64,000 bases of DNA from Choristoneura fumiferana (lineage: Eukaryota; Arthropoda; Insecta; Lepidoptera; Tortricidae): the NCBI RefSeq assembly GCF_025370935.1, contig NC_133494.1, positions 1,161,818-1,225,817 of the forward strand, given 5' to 3'. Shown here in pieces: positions 10,281 to 20,415 of this stretch (its first letter is position 1; each line of letters begins with the position of its first letter). The translations under genes were made by a program, and so were the position numbers. The notes below the pieces were generated by a model. That model made no database searches. It worked only from the letters and a program-made list of their open reading frames with translations, and was not told the DNA's origin.

Positions 10281-10440
10281 TAGCCTTTACCCACGGCTTC
10301 GCTCGCGATAACCTTTACATATGACATTTGTTGAATTGAAATTCCGAAATTTGGCAAAATTCCCGTGGAAATCTCTCTAAATTACATATTGGTCTTCATT
10401 AACGTTGCATAGAAAATATCTGTGCAAAATTTTATGCCTC
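10281..10440 (-). mobile_element. Helitron fragment, reversed
   Basis: Starts at its 3' end, ACTAGCCTTTACCCACGGCTT, and continues with the GAAATTCC.. and CCCGTGG blocks of Lep1-like elements. Truncated where the next foldback element begins. Confidence 0.6.
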
Positions 10441-10581
10441 GGGGCTGTTTCACTATCCATTGATTAGTGTTAACTGGCGGTTAGGTGTGATGCCGTCTCT
10501 ATTTGTTTTGTTCGAATAGACGGTGACGGCATCACATTTAACCGTCGGTTAACGCTAATCAATGGATGGTGAAACAGCCCC
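10441..10581. mobile_element. H-type foldback MITE, near-perfect hairpin
   Basis: The two arms of about 65 bp (GGGGCTGTTTCAC... and ...GTGAAACAGCCCC) are almost perfect inverses with a few bases between them. A transcript would form a long duplex. Two further copies are at 18344 and 59663. Confidence 0.85.
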
Positions 10582-10599
10582 TAAATGTAGCGGTTGAGA

Positions 10600-10735
10600 T
10601 TTGATCGAAACATCGGAATATCGAGATAAAAGATGCCTTTCGTTCAATCGGGTCGGACGACCCATACCTACACACTCACAAACATACACACACGCATACA
10701 CACACTCCCGCACGCATGCACGCACACTCATAAAT
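10600..10735 (+). repeat. CA-rich tract
   Basis: Imperfect CACA/CACG/CATA repeats from about 10665 to 10730. Possibly the tail of an older LINE insertion. Confidence 0.45.
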
Positions 10736-11254
10736 ATTAAGTACTATATCTATAATAATTATCGTAGGACTTTTTTGGGAAGACGATTGAGTTATTGTGA
10801 GCCTGGGGCTAAGTTTTATTGTTATAGATATTTTTCATTCCTCATGCTCTTAAGCTGTTACTTTAATCTCTGCATATCGGGACTAAAGCTCCTTATTAAT
10901 CTCTAGAGATTAAAGTAACTTTTTTCATTTACCTACTCTGGAAACTCCTAAACAGCCAATCACGGCGCTTGTGATTATTGCCATTTTGATTGATTGAGAC
11001 TATTTGAGACAAGTTCTAGGACGTGGAAGTAACCCTAAAAGGACAACTGTGCAAAAAAAACTATTTAATTTCGTGAAACACGATTAATAATAACAAAACA
11101 TAATATATTTAATTATATTAAGGATGAATTCATTTTATTATGCATAGTCCAATTAGTTTTAAAATAGTTTTCAAGTTTGAAGCATGAATCTGTTGGCTAA
11201 ATATGCAAGCATTTAAAGCGTCAGTTTACAAAAAAAATAAAAGAAAAAAAAACG
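10736..11254. other. No gene recognised
   Basis: AT-rich; no family or exon seen. Confidence 0.5.
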
Positions 11255-11360
11255 ATTTAGATGAAATCCGGTTTACATATATAGTTTGAGTCCCGGAGAA
11301 GGACATAGCATAGTTTTTATCCCGGTAAATTGCATAGTTCCTGCGGGATAGCGACCGGAG
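11255..11360 (+). mobile_element. Helitron internal fragment
   Basis: Shares GATTTAGATGAAAT..GG, TTTGAGTCCCGGAGAAGGAC and GTTCCTGCGGGATAGCGA with the Helitron at 24668. Both ends are lost. Confidence 0.6.
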
Positions 11361-11883
11361 TTGATGTTAATGGCATGAACTTATACCAGTGCTTCGTCAC
11401 GCACTCACTTTCAATAGGTATATATTTTTAAAAATGTTGTCTCTGTGTACTAATACAATAAAAAGTACAATCAGCAAAAAACTGATGTTAAAAAATTCTT
11501 TTTGACGAAAAATTAATTTTAATTTTTTTCCGCTCTATCGAATTCTTTCATGATTCAGGTACAATACAAGTACAACAATGAATAGCGAATTAACAATAAA
11601 CTATATATATATAAACCTCGAACAGAGTAACAGTACAGCCTAATACCCTTTATTTACTCTACAATTGTCAACGGTAAATGTCTTTAAATGACCCCAAGGC
11701 GCCATTTAGCCGAGATGGGTTCTGCTAAAATGGCTTTTAGCTCTGAGATGCGTTCTACTCTATTGAACTCGAAAATGATGAATAAGGTATCGATCTATGA
11801 AAGGTGGATTAATTCCATCACGTACTGTGGAACTATGGAGAAAGCGGAACAAAGTTATTCATCAGAAAAAGAAAATCCTAGGA
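11361..11883. other. No gene recognised
   Basis: AT-rich. An 81-codon frame at 11688-11933 runs into the M-family repeat and shows no known domain. Confidence 0.4.
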
Positions 11884-12090
11884 TAGAGCTCTGGTTGAGT
11901 TCGAAACGCGTCAGTGTAGTGTGGTGGTGGTGATAGATGTGTTTGTGTGTTCTTACACTGTGGAGGTGGAGGAACTGCATGAACACGCGTATCTTGCATA
12001 AACTTAATAATCATATTAAGGTTGCGGGTGAGCAAAGAAGTTCTTTTAGTTCATTGACAGTCCACCTCCGCAAAGTAACGCCTGATTCAA
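11884..12090 (+). mobile_element. M-family element, left-truncated copy
   Basis: Contains GAGCTCTGGTTGAGTTCGAA, the TGGTGGTGGTGATAGATG block and GGTGGAGGAACTGCATGAAC, and ends in the terminal inverted repeat CTCCGCAAAGTAACGCCTG. Copies at 27415 and 45090 show the rest. Confidence 0.75.
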
Positions 12091-12091
12091 T

Positions 12092-12340
12092 AAATTGGGC
12101 GAGAATTCTACCTGAAAAATAATGCGAATCGTCTCCATCCCCCACTGCGCTCCGTGTTCTTGACGCTTGAAGAGCGAAATAATTTGCTTCAGTCGGATTT
12201 GACCGACAATCGCGAGCGCAGCGTCGGCACAGCGTCAGCGGGGGGCGGTGTCGGGACTGAGACGAATGATCTCGGAGCTGGAACCACAGAAAAGGAGGAA
12301 AACGAAGGTGCTTTAACGGTTTTTAATAAGTCCTGGTTAA
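12092..12340 (+). other. Unassigned open frame of about 80 codons
   Basis: The frame stays open from 12092 through the GC-richer patch 12150-12300 and has a coding-like look: Leu-Glu-Glu-Arg-Asn-Asn near the start, then a Ser/Gly/Thr-rich part and an acidic Glu-Lys-Glu-Glu-Asn-Glu segment. I recognise no family. It starts directly after the M element and has no strong splice acceptor. It may be a gene remnant, a transposon piece, or chance. Confidence 0.25.
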
Positions 12341-12416
12341 TAGGCTCGTGTCATAAAAAAATCTTATTTATCCTTCAGTTGATTATCTATCACAAAATAT
12401 TGGACACGTATCTTGT

Positions 12417-12810
12417 TAAGATTGGTTTTTGGAGTCTTTTTGTAGTTTTTATTTCAATTTCAAATTTTGTTATTTTTTTGTTTTTTTTAAAGGCCAAAAA
12501 CCAATCTTAATCTGATTGCTTAATAGCGACATCTCTTGTCCGGGTGAGCGGTTAGTTCCAATGGAGTGCTGAAAGTTTCTCGATGAGGGCTAAATCATAG
12601 ATGTCGCTATTGTCGCTGCTTAAGTGACTAAATAAGAAACAAACAAGCTGAGATATGTGGTGAATAGGAGAAATTTGTGTCTGAACTCCTGTCCAGTGGT
12701 GGTGTAGTGGTATAGCACGCAGCACGGAGTGCTGAGGACCTGGGTTCAATTCCCAGCGCTGGTCTCTTTTTCTGATTTTTCTGTGCATCTATGTTTCAGT
12801 TTGTATTTTC
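12417..12810 (+). mobile_element. B element, complete 394-bp copy with target duplication
   Basis: Bounded by a perfect 14-bp duplication GACACGTATCTTGT (12403-12416 and 12811-12824). It starts AAGATTGGTTTTTGG, whose inverse CCAAAAACCAATCTT recurs at 12494-12508. The tRNA-like region (12698-12772, B-box GGTTCAATTCC) lies near the 3' end and the tail is GTTTGTATTTTC. This defines the unit length of the long form. Confidence 0.85.
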
Positions 12811-12824
12811 GACACGTATCTTGT

Positions 12825-13100
12825 GTCAATTAAACAACCCGTGTGGTATCGGGTTAGAATTACACCTCTCCATTTCTTCCGTGGATATCGTAAGAGGCGA
12901 CTGAGGATATAGGTTAAGGTATATCGTAGGCGACAGGCGCCAGGCAGGCAGCAACCAGTCACTATTGTACCGTTTTTGTCAAACTTATAACCTAAATTGC
13001 TAAAAGTGGCTCCGAAGCCGTAACGTTTCGTGTGCTCTCTGCCTATACCCCATTTGGGAATACAGGCGTGGTGTTTGTTTGTGTGTGTGTGTGTGTGTCC
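12825..13100 (+). mobile_element. LINE 3' end ending in (GT)n
   Basis: Contains CGTAAGAGGCGACTGAGGATA, TCGTAGGCGACAGGC and CCCCATTTGGGAATACAGGCG, a set of blocks I know from 3' regions of lepidopteran LINEs, probably RTE-like. A second copy is at 49977. It ends in GTTTGTTT(GT)n. The reverse-strand 137-codon frame is incidental. Confidence 0.65.
13074..13099. repeat. (GT)n microsatellite
   Basis: Nine or so uninterrupted GT units after GTTTGTTT, forming the end of the LINE tail. Confidence 0.85.
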
Positions 13101-13470
13101 ATTTAACAAAATATGGCGAAGATATTGACAGTTAAAGTTCAATGTGACGTCCCGCCGTGCGACACTTTTCGCTTGTTTTGGTTTGTCGCTTTCCGAAAAC
13201 ATTAAAGTACCTTAGTTTTCAAAATGTCGTGTTAACTTTCGTTTGCAATAAGTAAAAGTTTGCAGCGAATGACCTTTGACATGCCGAACAATGTTGACCA
13301 CTGGGTTATTATTTCGAGAGATTCAATAGTGTTCAGACTCAAATTTTCAGTTATAAAATTAGAAATATATCGTTTATTGTTTTTAAGTTGCTTAGGATAT
13401 TATCACTGAAACTTGCGGTAAATACATTTTATTCTATTTTATCTTTTTTCCACAATAACTTAAATTTTCT
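13101..13470. other. No gene recognised
   Basis: AT-rich and unassigned. Confidence 0.45.
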
Positions 13471-13672
13471 GCACAAAAGTCAGTTACGTGGTCAGGTTCG
13501 GATTATCCCTGATTACTTTGTAGTATTGTAAAAAATACAAGGTATAGAAAAACTTGCTGTTTAAAACATGGATTGAATGTTCATAATATGATATACCAAG
13601 CATGCAAACATAAAAAAATTAGGACATTGATAAGACTATTTTTTTCTACATTTCCCGTTGTTCCAAAATACA

Positions 13673-14722
13673 CATCATTTTCGTGGTCACACTTATTAAG
13701 TATATTTTAAACAAAAAAAGAGGTCAAACTCCTGTAAATCCTTTTTTAACTATAAGCAACTTTGAAAATAAGACTGCGTCAATATAACGTATAATGTTTA
13801 TCGCAAGTCATAATTATTTATCTATAATTAATGTAATAAAGGTTCAGTTAGATTTGCGTCAAAGATCGAGCGTCATTTTCGTTACGGTTGCGACTTGGTA
13901 AGTATTGGGTAAATAAATATAATGTTTTACTGGTGCTGTGTCATTTGCAGTTAAGTTATTCAATATTGATTTCATTTGCTTCAAATCTATAGGATATTTA
14001 CTGCAGAGCCGCGAAAGTAAGAGCTTTTCAATTTCGTGGTCATCATTTTCGTGGTCCTATGGGCCACGAAACTCCACCACGACCACGAAAAGATGATTTT
14101 CCCTACAAGTAGAAAAATACAGAACACTTTTTATAGAATTTTCTGCTTTTTACAGTGTAATCGTTAATGCCGTTATTGATTTAATTGATTTAAACGAAGA
14201 ATGGTTGACCGTCAACAACATTTGCTCCAGGTGTGGTTATAGGAATTATGACCAGTGCGTCGCCAATTTTGTTAACTGGCGAGAGGTTCAAGAATTATTT
14301 TGCCCTGAATGTACGTGTGAAATGTATATATATCTAAATATTAAAAGAAAACTTCGTCATTTACAGGAGCATTTTGTTGTAACATAATTTCGTTCTGGTT
14401 TACCGTAGACCTGCACGGGGGGAAGGTATTGAAAACTGTTTTGGTTTGTGAGTTGAAGTTATTAATCTTACTTTAATTAAGTAATTTCTACATAGTATTT
14501 AAAAGGTTACAAAAATGACAATTTGAAGTCGTCATTTTCGTGGTCAAGTTTTAATTTTTTTTTATATAGATATCGATTGTCTATTTCTGTTGATACCTGA
14601 TTAATTAAATAATGCTTATTCGTTTTCTCATTATGATCGGATTTTCATTCAAATAGTACAATTATAAGATTTTAAAATAAACAAAATGTTCTTTTTCGTG
14701 GTCTCGATGCTCATTTTCGTTA
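13673..14722. repeat. Block with scattered TCATTTTCGTGGTC motifs
   Basis: The motif or its inverse occurs near 13675, 14030, 14041, 14080 (inverse), 14531 and 14691, and a variant TCATTTTCGTTAC(C/G)GTT near 13873 and 14711. Two copies around 14041-14092 are inverted and form a hairpin. This looks like one older element or a regulatory cluster; I do not recognise the family. Confidence 0.5.
14156..14387 (+). CDS. Candidate terminal exon, Cys-rich unknown protein
   Basis: An acceptor-like TTTTCTGCTTTTTACAG ends at 14155 and the frame then stays open for about 76 codons to a TAA at 14385-14387. The peptide has a hydrophobic/acidic start (Asp-Leu-Ile-Asp-Leu-Asn-Glu-Glu-Trp-Leu), a Cys-x2-Cys pair, another Cys 8 residues later, then Cys-Pro-Glu-Cys-x-Cys: a pattern that could bind zinc. 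It lies inside the TCATTTTCGTGGTC block and could be the remains of a transposon gene. No upstream exon was found, so the gene model is unproven. Confidence 0.3.
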
Positions 14723-14799
14723 CCGTTAAAATTGGATTTTTGCTTTTTTTAACCAAAATAAACTTTATCGATCTCTTATAATATAAAGCATCTTATCGG

Positions 14800-15130
14800 T
14801 ACATATCCTTATGTTCAAAATAAAACAGACCACATCAAAATGTGTGTTTTTATTTCTGTAACATTTATCTTACACCTCAAATAATTACCCCACTGAGCCA
14901 TGGCCCTTTGCACTACCTACTGCAGTGCACACACACAGTATGAAATGTTTACTTTTAAGTCTGGACTGATGTTTTGTATACCTGTCTCTAAGCTTGATTA
15001 TAGATAATAGTTAGTGTTTAGTTTTTTAACTAAGGGACCCCATACATCCCTGTATTATTATTATTATTATTTTTGTATTTTTTTTATTTAATTGTATACT
15101 GTAGTTTTTAAGTATTTTATTTGTAATTAT
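14800..15130. other. No gene recognised
   Basis: AT-rich with a TTA run at 15056-15072. May be part of an old LINE 3' region, but no diagnostic block was seen. Confidence 0.4.
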
Positions 15131-15290
15131 TTTATATTGAAAAAATGACTTTCTGCCAAGTTTCTTGCGGCGCATTCTTCTTGGCAATGATGGTCTTTCC
15201 GAAAGCGCTGGTAGTTTAAAAAATGACGTCTAAAAGTGCCCATTGCGGCCTATTTACTGAATAAATGATTTGAATTTGAATTTGAATTGT
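15131..15290 (+). mobile_element. CR1-like LINE 3' end, (TTTGAA)n tail
   Basis: Contains GCCAAGTTTCTTGCGGCGCA and TTCTTGGCA, then a tail of TTTGAA repeats, the reverse-complement counterpart of the copies at 29503 and 43623. Confidence 0.65.
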
Positions 15291-15345
15291 GTGTGTTTGC
15301 AGTACCAAATAAACATTTCTATCTATCTATCTTCTATCCAACAAT
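15291..15345 (+). repeat. (CTAT)n-tailed LINE 3' end
   Basis: AATAAACATTTCTATCTATCTATC is a typical short-unit LINE tail, next to the preceding TTTGAA tail. Confidence 0.5.
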
Positions 15346-15547
15346 AACAGTCGAAATGTTACTGCGTAATCAATATCGCGTGACGAGCCGTAACGTCGCT
15401 CTTTTGGTACGGTTGAGGCACATGACACAGATACGAGTATCGGATTCGTGGAAAACGTAAAACCCGGCCAGCGTTGAATTGGAACATGATAAAAATACTA
15501 CAAAGACAAAAAGTCCATGAGCTTCTCATCACCCTGTTAAGCAACTT

Positions 15548-15632
15548 AAACTTAACTTCAACAGCCGGGACCTAGGAATTTTCGAGCTGGTCATAATCTT
15601 GGATAGGACCCGACTGTTGAACTTTAAGTTAG
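15548..15632. repeat. Imperfect hairpin
   Basis: AACTTCAACAGCCGGGACC at 15554-15572 pairs with GGACCCGACTGTTGAACTT at 15606-15627 around a loop of about 35 bases. Confidence 0.55.
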
Positions 15633-15647
15633 CAGGTGGTAGGACCT

Positions 15648-15911
15648 TGTGCAAGGTCCGCCCGGATTGCTACCACCGTCTTGCTCGCTAATCCTGCCGT
15701 GAAGCAGCAGTGCTTGCACTGTTGTGTTTCGGCGTGGAGAGTAAGACAGCCAGTGAAATTACTGGCACTTGAGGTATCCATCTCAGCCCTCTAGGTTGGC
15801 AACGCATCTGCAAAACCCCTGGTGTTGTAGATGTTTATGGGCGGTGGTGATCTCTTACCATCAGGAGACCCACTTGCTCGCTTGCCATCCAGTCGAATAA
15901 AAAAAAAAACT
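15648..15911 (+). mobile_element. F-family poly-A retroelement, near complete
   Basis: Runs from GTCCGCCCGGATTGCTACCA to CCATCCAGTCGAATAAAAAA. The A-rich end fixes the sense. It is probably a SINE or LINE 3' end mobilised by a poly-A recognising LINE. Confidence 0.75.
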
Positions 15912-15966
15912 ATGTACTTAACAGTTTTAGACTATTATTATTATTAGGTCTTATTAGTCTATTCCG

Positions 15967-16259
15967 AAGCGGAGGCCTAGTGGATTGACCTATCGCCTCT
16001 CAAGCAGAGATGGTCGTGGATTCGAACCCCGGCTCGCACCTCTGAGTTTTTCGAAATTCATGTGCGGAGTTACATTTGAAATTTACCACGAGCTTTGCGG
16101 TGAAGGATAACATCGTGAGGAAACATGCGGAGCGATTCAATGGTGCGTGCGAAGTTCCCAATCCGCACTGGGCCCGCGTGGGAACTATGGCCCAAGCCCT
16201 CTTGTTCTGAGAGGAGGCCTGTGCCCAGCAGTGGGTCGTATATAGGCTGGGATGATGAT
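15967..16259 (+). mobile_element. C-family SINE, full length
   Basis: Head, body and ATGATGAT tail present. A 14-bp piece of the body (the CTGCACAAAC block) is missing compared with the copy at 6192. Confidence 0.85.
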
Positions 16260-16400
16260 TAGCCTATTCAGTCCCATTGCTGAGCAAAGGCCTCCCCCCA
16301 ATACTTCCACTGCTCTCTGTCCCCTGCATACAAGGGCCAGTCCTTCAAGAAGAACCTAGGTCAGTTCATCCCGCCATCGCCATCTAGATCTACCAGTTCG
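16260..16400 (-). mobile_element. RTE-type LINE 3' end
   Basis: Reversed terminal segment with CCATTGCTGAGCAAAGGCCTCCC followed by degenerate C-terminal coding sequence. Too mutated to translate cleanly. Confidence 0.55.
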
Positions 16401-16859
16401 CTTTTCGAGTTGGTTGTTTCTAGAGTGTTGGCAACACCAAACAGAACGTATTATTATGGTCAGTATTAGACTTTGCTCTGTCTCTACTAAGTAAGACTGC
16501 TATTTTTGATATCAAATAAATTGAGTTTTTGCTACGTAAAATAAATTCAGTTGTTTCTTCGTACCAGTGCATTTCCCACCAGCTCGCTACATATGGTTCT
16601 TCGAAGAATATCAATCTTGTTTCATTTAAAGTTTTTGGCAGTCCGGTATTATGATTTTTTATTTAATTAATGTCAGTTATCTTGATTAAAATCTAAATTT
16701 TCATCTAGCAAGGCAGTTGATTGGCCTTCGTATAGATAACCTTAATCGTATGTTTACGTACGACTTGTGATACCGAGAAGCGTCATAAATAACAAAATGC
16801 ACGATCGGATAAGTAAAGATAATAAAAGTAATTTAGTATGTTTTGCAGTGCTTTTAATA
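16401..16859. other. No gene recognised
   Basis: Unassigned AT-rich sequence. Confidence 0.5.
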
Positions 16860-17126
16860 AATATAAATAAATATCACGGGACAATTCACACCAATTGACC
16901 TAGTCCCAAAGTAAACGTAGCAAAGCTTGTGTTATGGGTATGTACTAAGCTACGGATAAATATAATTATATAGATATAGATACATACTTAAATACATATT
17001 AAACACCCAAGATCCGAGAACAAACATTCGTATTTTTCATACAAATATCTGCCCTGACACGGGAATCGAACCCGGGACCTCAAGCTTCGTAGGCAGGTTC
17101 TCTAACCACTAGGCCATCTGGTCGTC
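16860..17126 (-). mobile_element. D-family SINE, full length
   Basis: Reversed: the AAATAAATATCACGGGACAA tail end comes first and the tRNA-like head (GGTTCTCTAACCACTAGGCC) last, with an intact B-box inverse GGGAATCGAACCCGGG. Confidence 0.88.
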
Positions 17127-17892
17127 TAAATGCTTTTGAATGCAACAATGTCATATTATGTAGGTAAGGACACCGACAATGAAGGTTTTTTTCAAACTTA
17201 AATCTTCAGAAACGAGACTTTTTGGAATAAATAAAAAATAATAATTTAGCAGGGAAGACTTGTCACAATTCATGCGGTATATCTATCAGACAGACCGCAA
17301 AATAGGCTGAGCTGAGATCTTGGTAGCCTTCGTGTGATTAACGTGATTAACTAAGTAACCGAAATTATTGTATGTTCTAAGTGAAAGAAATTATTGTTAC
17401 ATATTTAATGGAACAAATGGAAAAATCTAGATTGAGTTGTTAAACCTGGTGTATGCATGACAGGTTAATACGTTTTGAAACTATTAAACTGAGCTGAACA
17501 CTGAATTGAGTTACATTTTTCCTTTTTCTCTACCAAGGGGTTATTGAGGTGTAAATTACACCTCGAACAACAATAAATTAACAAAACTGCTAACAACCTC
17601 CGAGCCACCTGTTTTATTTCCTTCCAGCGCCATTAATCGGTACTTTACCGATTCTTATCAGTAAATAAATATCGTTTAACAGTTAATCGGTAACAGTATC
17701 CAGTTGTGACAGTCGTGGCTGTCCTTAAAGGGGTTGAAGCCATACAAGGCGAGGCTTTTGTTGGTAATTGAAACTGACTTTGGAATAAATTGGACGTTTT
17801 TTACGTACCTACTTCTATTAAGGAATTATCTTAGATGCTCAAATTACATTTTGTAAGAACGTGGTTACAGCATTTTGAAAGATTTTGTGTAT
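17127..17892. other. No gene recognised
   Basis: Unassigned. It holds a perfect short palindrome GAGGTGTAAATTACACCTC at 17547-17565. Confidence 0.45.
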
Positions 17893-17977
17893 TTTAAGGG
17901 TTCCGTTACTAAAAAGAAAAACATGCATCTTTTATAGGATCACATGGTTGTCCGTCTATCCGTCTAACAAGACCCTT
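17893..17977 (+). repeat. GGGTTCCGT-type repeat fragment
   Basis: AAGGGTTCCGTTACTAAAAAG followed by the GTCCGTCTATCCGTC block, related in layout to the E family and directly abutting an A-family copy. Confidence 0.5.
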
Positions 17978-17978
17978 T

Positions 17979-18244
17979 TTAACCCCCGAGAGAGAGGGGT
18001 TTTATAAGTTTGACCGCTATCTGTGTCTGTCTGTCTGTGTCTCTGTCTGTGGCACCGTATCTAGCTCTTAAACGGGTGGATTTGCATGCGGTTTTTTTTT
18101 ATTTGGAATCAGGTTTTCTAGCGATGGTTCTTAGATATGTTTCATCAAAAGTAGCGGAGCTGTTTAGCCGTTTTCGAGATATTGATCTTTGTAGTGACAG
18201 TCGGGGGTTTTCCAACTATTTTTTGGTTAGGTAGGTTAGGTTAT
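17979..18244 (+). repeat. A-family dispersed repeat, copy 5
   Basis: Forward copy, from TTAACCCCCGAGAGAGAGGGG to TTTTGGTTAGGTAGGTTAGG, with the clearest TTAGG-like 3' tail. Confidence 0.85.
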
Positions 18245-18343
18245 TTCTTAGGAACGCGTGGATGTACCAAGTCGAAAGCCTAAAATTACAGACATAGTGA
18301 AGAGGATTTTCCGAACCGGTCGTAGTTTTTTTTGACATTCATA

Positions 18344-18480
18344 TGTTTCACCATTCACTGATTAGTATTAACTGACGGTTAAATGTGATGCCGTCTCTAT
18401 TTGTTTTGTTCAAATAGACGGAGACGGCATCACGTTTAACCGTCAGTTAACACTAATCAATGGATGGTGAAACAGCCCCT
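18344..18480. mobile_element. H-type foldback MITE
   Basis: Same hairpin element as at 10441. The left arm lacks its outermost bases and the right arm ends GTGAAACAGCCCC. Confidence 0.85.
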
Positions 18481-19050
18481 TAATGTTTTGTCCTGCTATC
18501 CTGCATTCTCAACTAGCTTACTAAAGTTTACTGAAGCTAATTGACAAGATTTCATATTTCTAAGACTATAATTTGATTCGTTCTCTGTATTCTGTTTGGA
18601 AAGAGAAAAACGCTGATATTTTTAAAATTTCGCTACAACTTTTAATTAATGTAAAATTCTTTTAAGATGTGCTTATTTTAAAAGGGCATAACTCCAAAAC
18701 TACCACACAATAGATCCATTACTTTTGTCTAGTCTCTTAAAAAAAGATCACGTAAATCTGACGTAGACGTTGCATAGAGACGTTGTCAAAATTATGACAA
18801 CTCCTTTTTCTGGTGAAAAAGGCAAATGAAACATATCTATTCTGTGGTAGTGTTGGCAAATTCAGACATATTATTAATTTTTATTGTGTTTTTTTAAATA
18901 TGGAGAAATCAATTATAATAAATATTTTCCCATGTTCAGGAGGCAAAACTCTTTCGATTCCTGTAGTAATTTACAGGTGTTAAAAAAATGAAATCTTGTC
19001 AATTGAGACAGCGAGATAAATACATTATTCACAAAAGCATTATTCACAAG
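18481..19050. other. No gene recognised
   Basis: Unassigned AT-rich sequence. Confidence 0.5.
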
Positions 19051-19062
19051 ATCTGTATACTC

Positions 19063-19183
19063 ACCAGCAGTGGTGTAGCGGTATAGCACGCGGTACGGAA
19101 TACCGAGGACCTGGGTTCGATTCCCAGTGCTGGTCTTATTTTTCTGGTTTTTCTGTGCATCTATATTTCAGTTTGTATTTTCA
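19063..19183 (+). mobile_element. B-family SINE, 121 bp, intact tRNA fold and target duplication
   Basis: Flanked by a perfect 12-bp duplication ATCTGTATACTC (19051-19062 and 19184-19195). The first 73 bases fold as a tRNA: acceptor arms ACCAGCA and TGCTGGT pair fully, CTGGG/CCCAG closes the T-arm around TTCGATT, and a shorter D-arm and a 4-of-5 pair anticodon stem are present. A 48-base tail ends GTTTGTATTTTCA. Confidence 0.9.
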
Positions 19184-19340
19184 ATCTGTATACTCGTTTA
19201 TCATAGCGCATGCTGTGCCGAAATATGGAGCTTCTCTAAAATCAAGGTACGCGGAACAAAACCCAAATTTCAATCATAAATTTTACAAAGTAAGCAATAG
19301 GCGGCCTTATTGCTTCAGAGCGATCTCTTCCAGACAACCT

Positions 19341-19984
19341 TTTTAGGGTTCCGTAGCCAAAATGGCAAAAACGGAACCCTTATAGTTTCGCCATGTCTGT
19401 CTGTCTGTCCGTCCGCGGCTTTGCTCAGGGACTATCAATGCTAGAAAGCTGTTATTTTGCACGGATATATATGTAAACTATGCCGACAAAATAGTACAAT
19501 TAAAAATTCATAAAAAAAATTTTTAGGGTACCTCCCATAGACGTAAAGTGGGGGTGATTTTTTTTCTCATCCAACCCTATAGTGTGGGGTATCGTTGGAT
19601 AGGTCTTATAAAACCATTAGGGGTTTGCTAAGACGATTTTTCGATTCAGTGCTTTGCTTGCGAAATATTCTACTTTAAAATGCAAATTTTCATTAAAATC
19701 GAGCGTCCCCCCCCCTCTAAAATCTAAACCGGTGGGTGGAAAAATTTGAAAAAATTCAGGATGGTAGTAAGTATATCAAACTTTCAAGGAAAACTATAAC
19801 GGCTAAGTTTTCTTGAGAACTATTAGTAGTTTATGAGTAAATAGCAGCCTAAGGTATAAAATATACCTAAACTTGGAAGATTCCGTATAAAATACGAAAT
19901 CCTTAGAAAAATATTACTTATTTTTTTCGTAATGGCTACGGAACCCTATTTTGGGCGTGTCCGACAACTCTTGGCCGGTTTTTC
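19341..19984 (+). repeat. E-family repeat, complete copy
   Basis: About 640 bp, beginning TTTTAGGGTTCCGTAGCC and ending TCTTGGCCGGTTTTT, with a GTCTGTCTGTCCGTCCGCGG block near the start. GGGTTCCGTAGCC also recurs inverted (GGCTACGGAACCC) near the far end, so it has subterminal inverted repeats. No coding capacity. Confidence 0.85.
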
Positions 19985-20029
19985 ATAACTCTCTTCCACT
20001 TCGACTTTTTTTTTCATAAACTAAACCTT

Positions 20030-20190
20030 TTTTTCTTTTTTTTTTTTTATTCTACTGGATGGCAAACGAGCGAGTGGGTCTCCTGATGGTAAGAGATTAC
20101 CACCGCCCATAGACACCTGCAACACCAGGGGATTGCAGATGCGTTGCCAACCTAGAGGCCTAAGATGGGATACCTCAAGTGCCAGTAACT
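20030..20190 (-). mobile_element. F-family retroelement, 5'-truncated
   Basis: Reversed copy from the poly-T side through ACTGGATGGCAAACGAGCGA to TACCTCAAGTGCCAGTAAC. Confidence 0.8.
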
Positions 20191-20323
20191 ACGGCCCTGC
20201 CACCAAAACAGTTTGCTATCTCTGTCCTAGATGGTTGGAACTTGATCGGTTTAAGTTACAGTATCTATTAGGTAAAGGGTTAAAAAGGCTTCAGTTAGTA
20301 TTGATTTTATAAGCGTTGAGTCA

Positions 20324-20415
20324 TTAACCCCCGACTCAAAAAAAGGGGTGTTATATTATTATTTGACGCCAATGTCTTTATATATCTGTCTGTCTGTGGC
20401 ATCGTAATTCTCAAA
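20324..20415 (+). repeat. A-family repeat fragment, copy 6
   Basis: Only the 5' third (TTAACCCCCGACTC to GGCATCGTAATTCTCAAA) is present, directly joined to a D SINE lacking its first bases. Confidence 0.7.

Noticed and set aside
12789..13202. 137-codon reverse frame
   Set aside because: Most of it is the antisense of a LINE 3' end and its GT tract.
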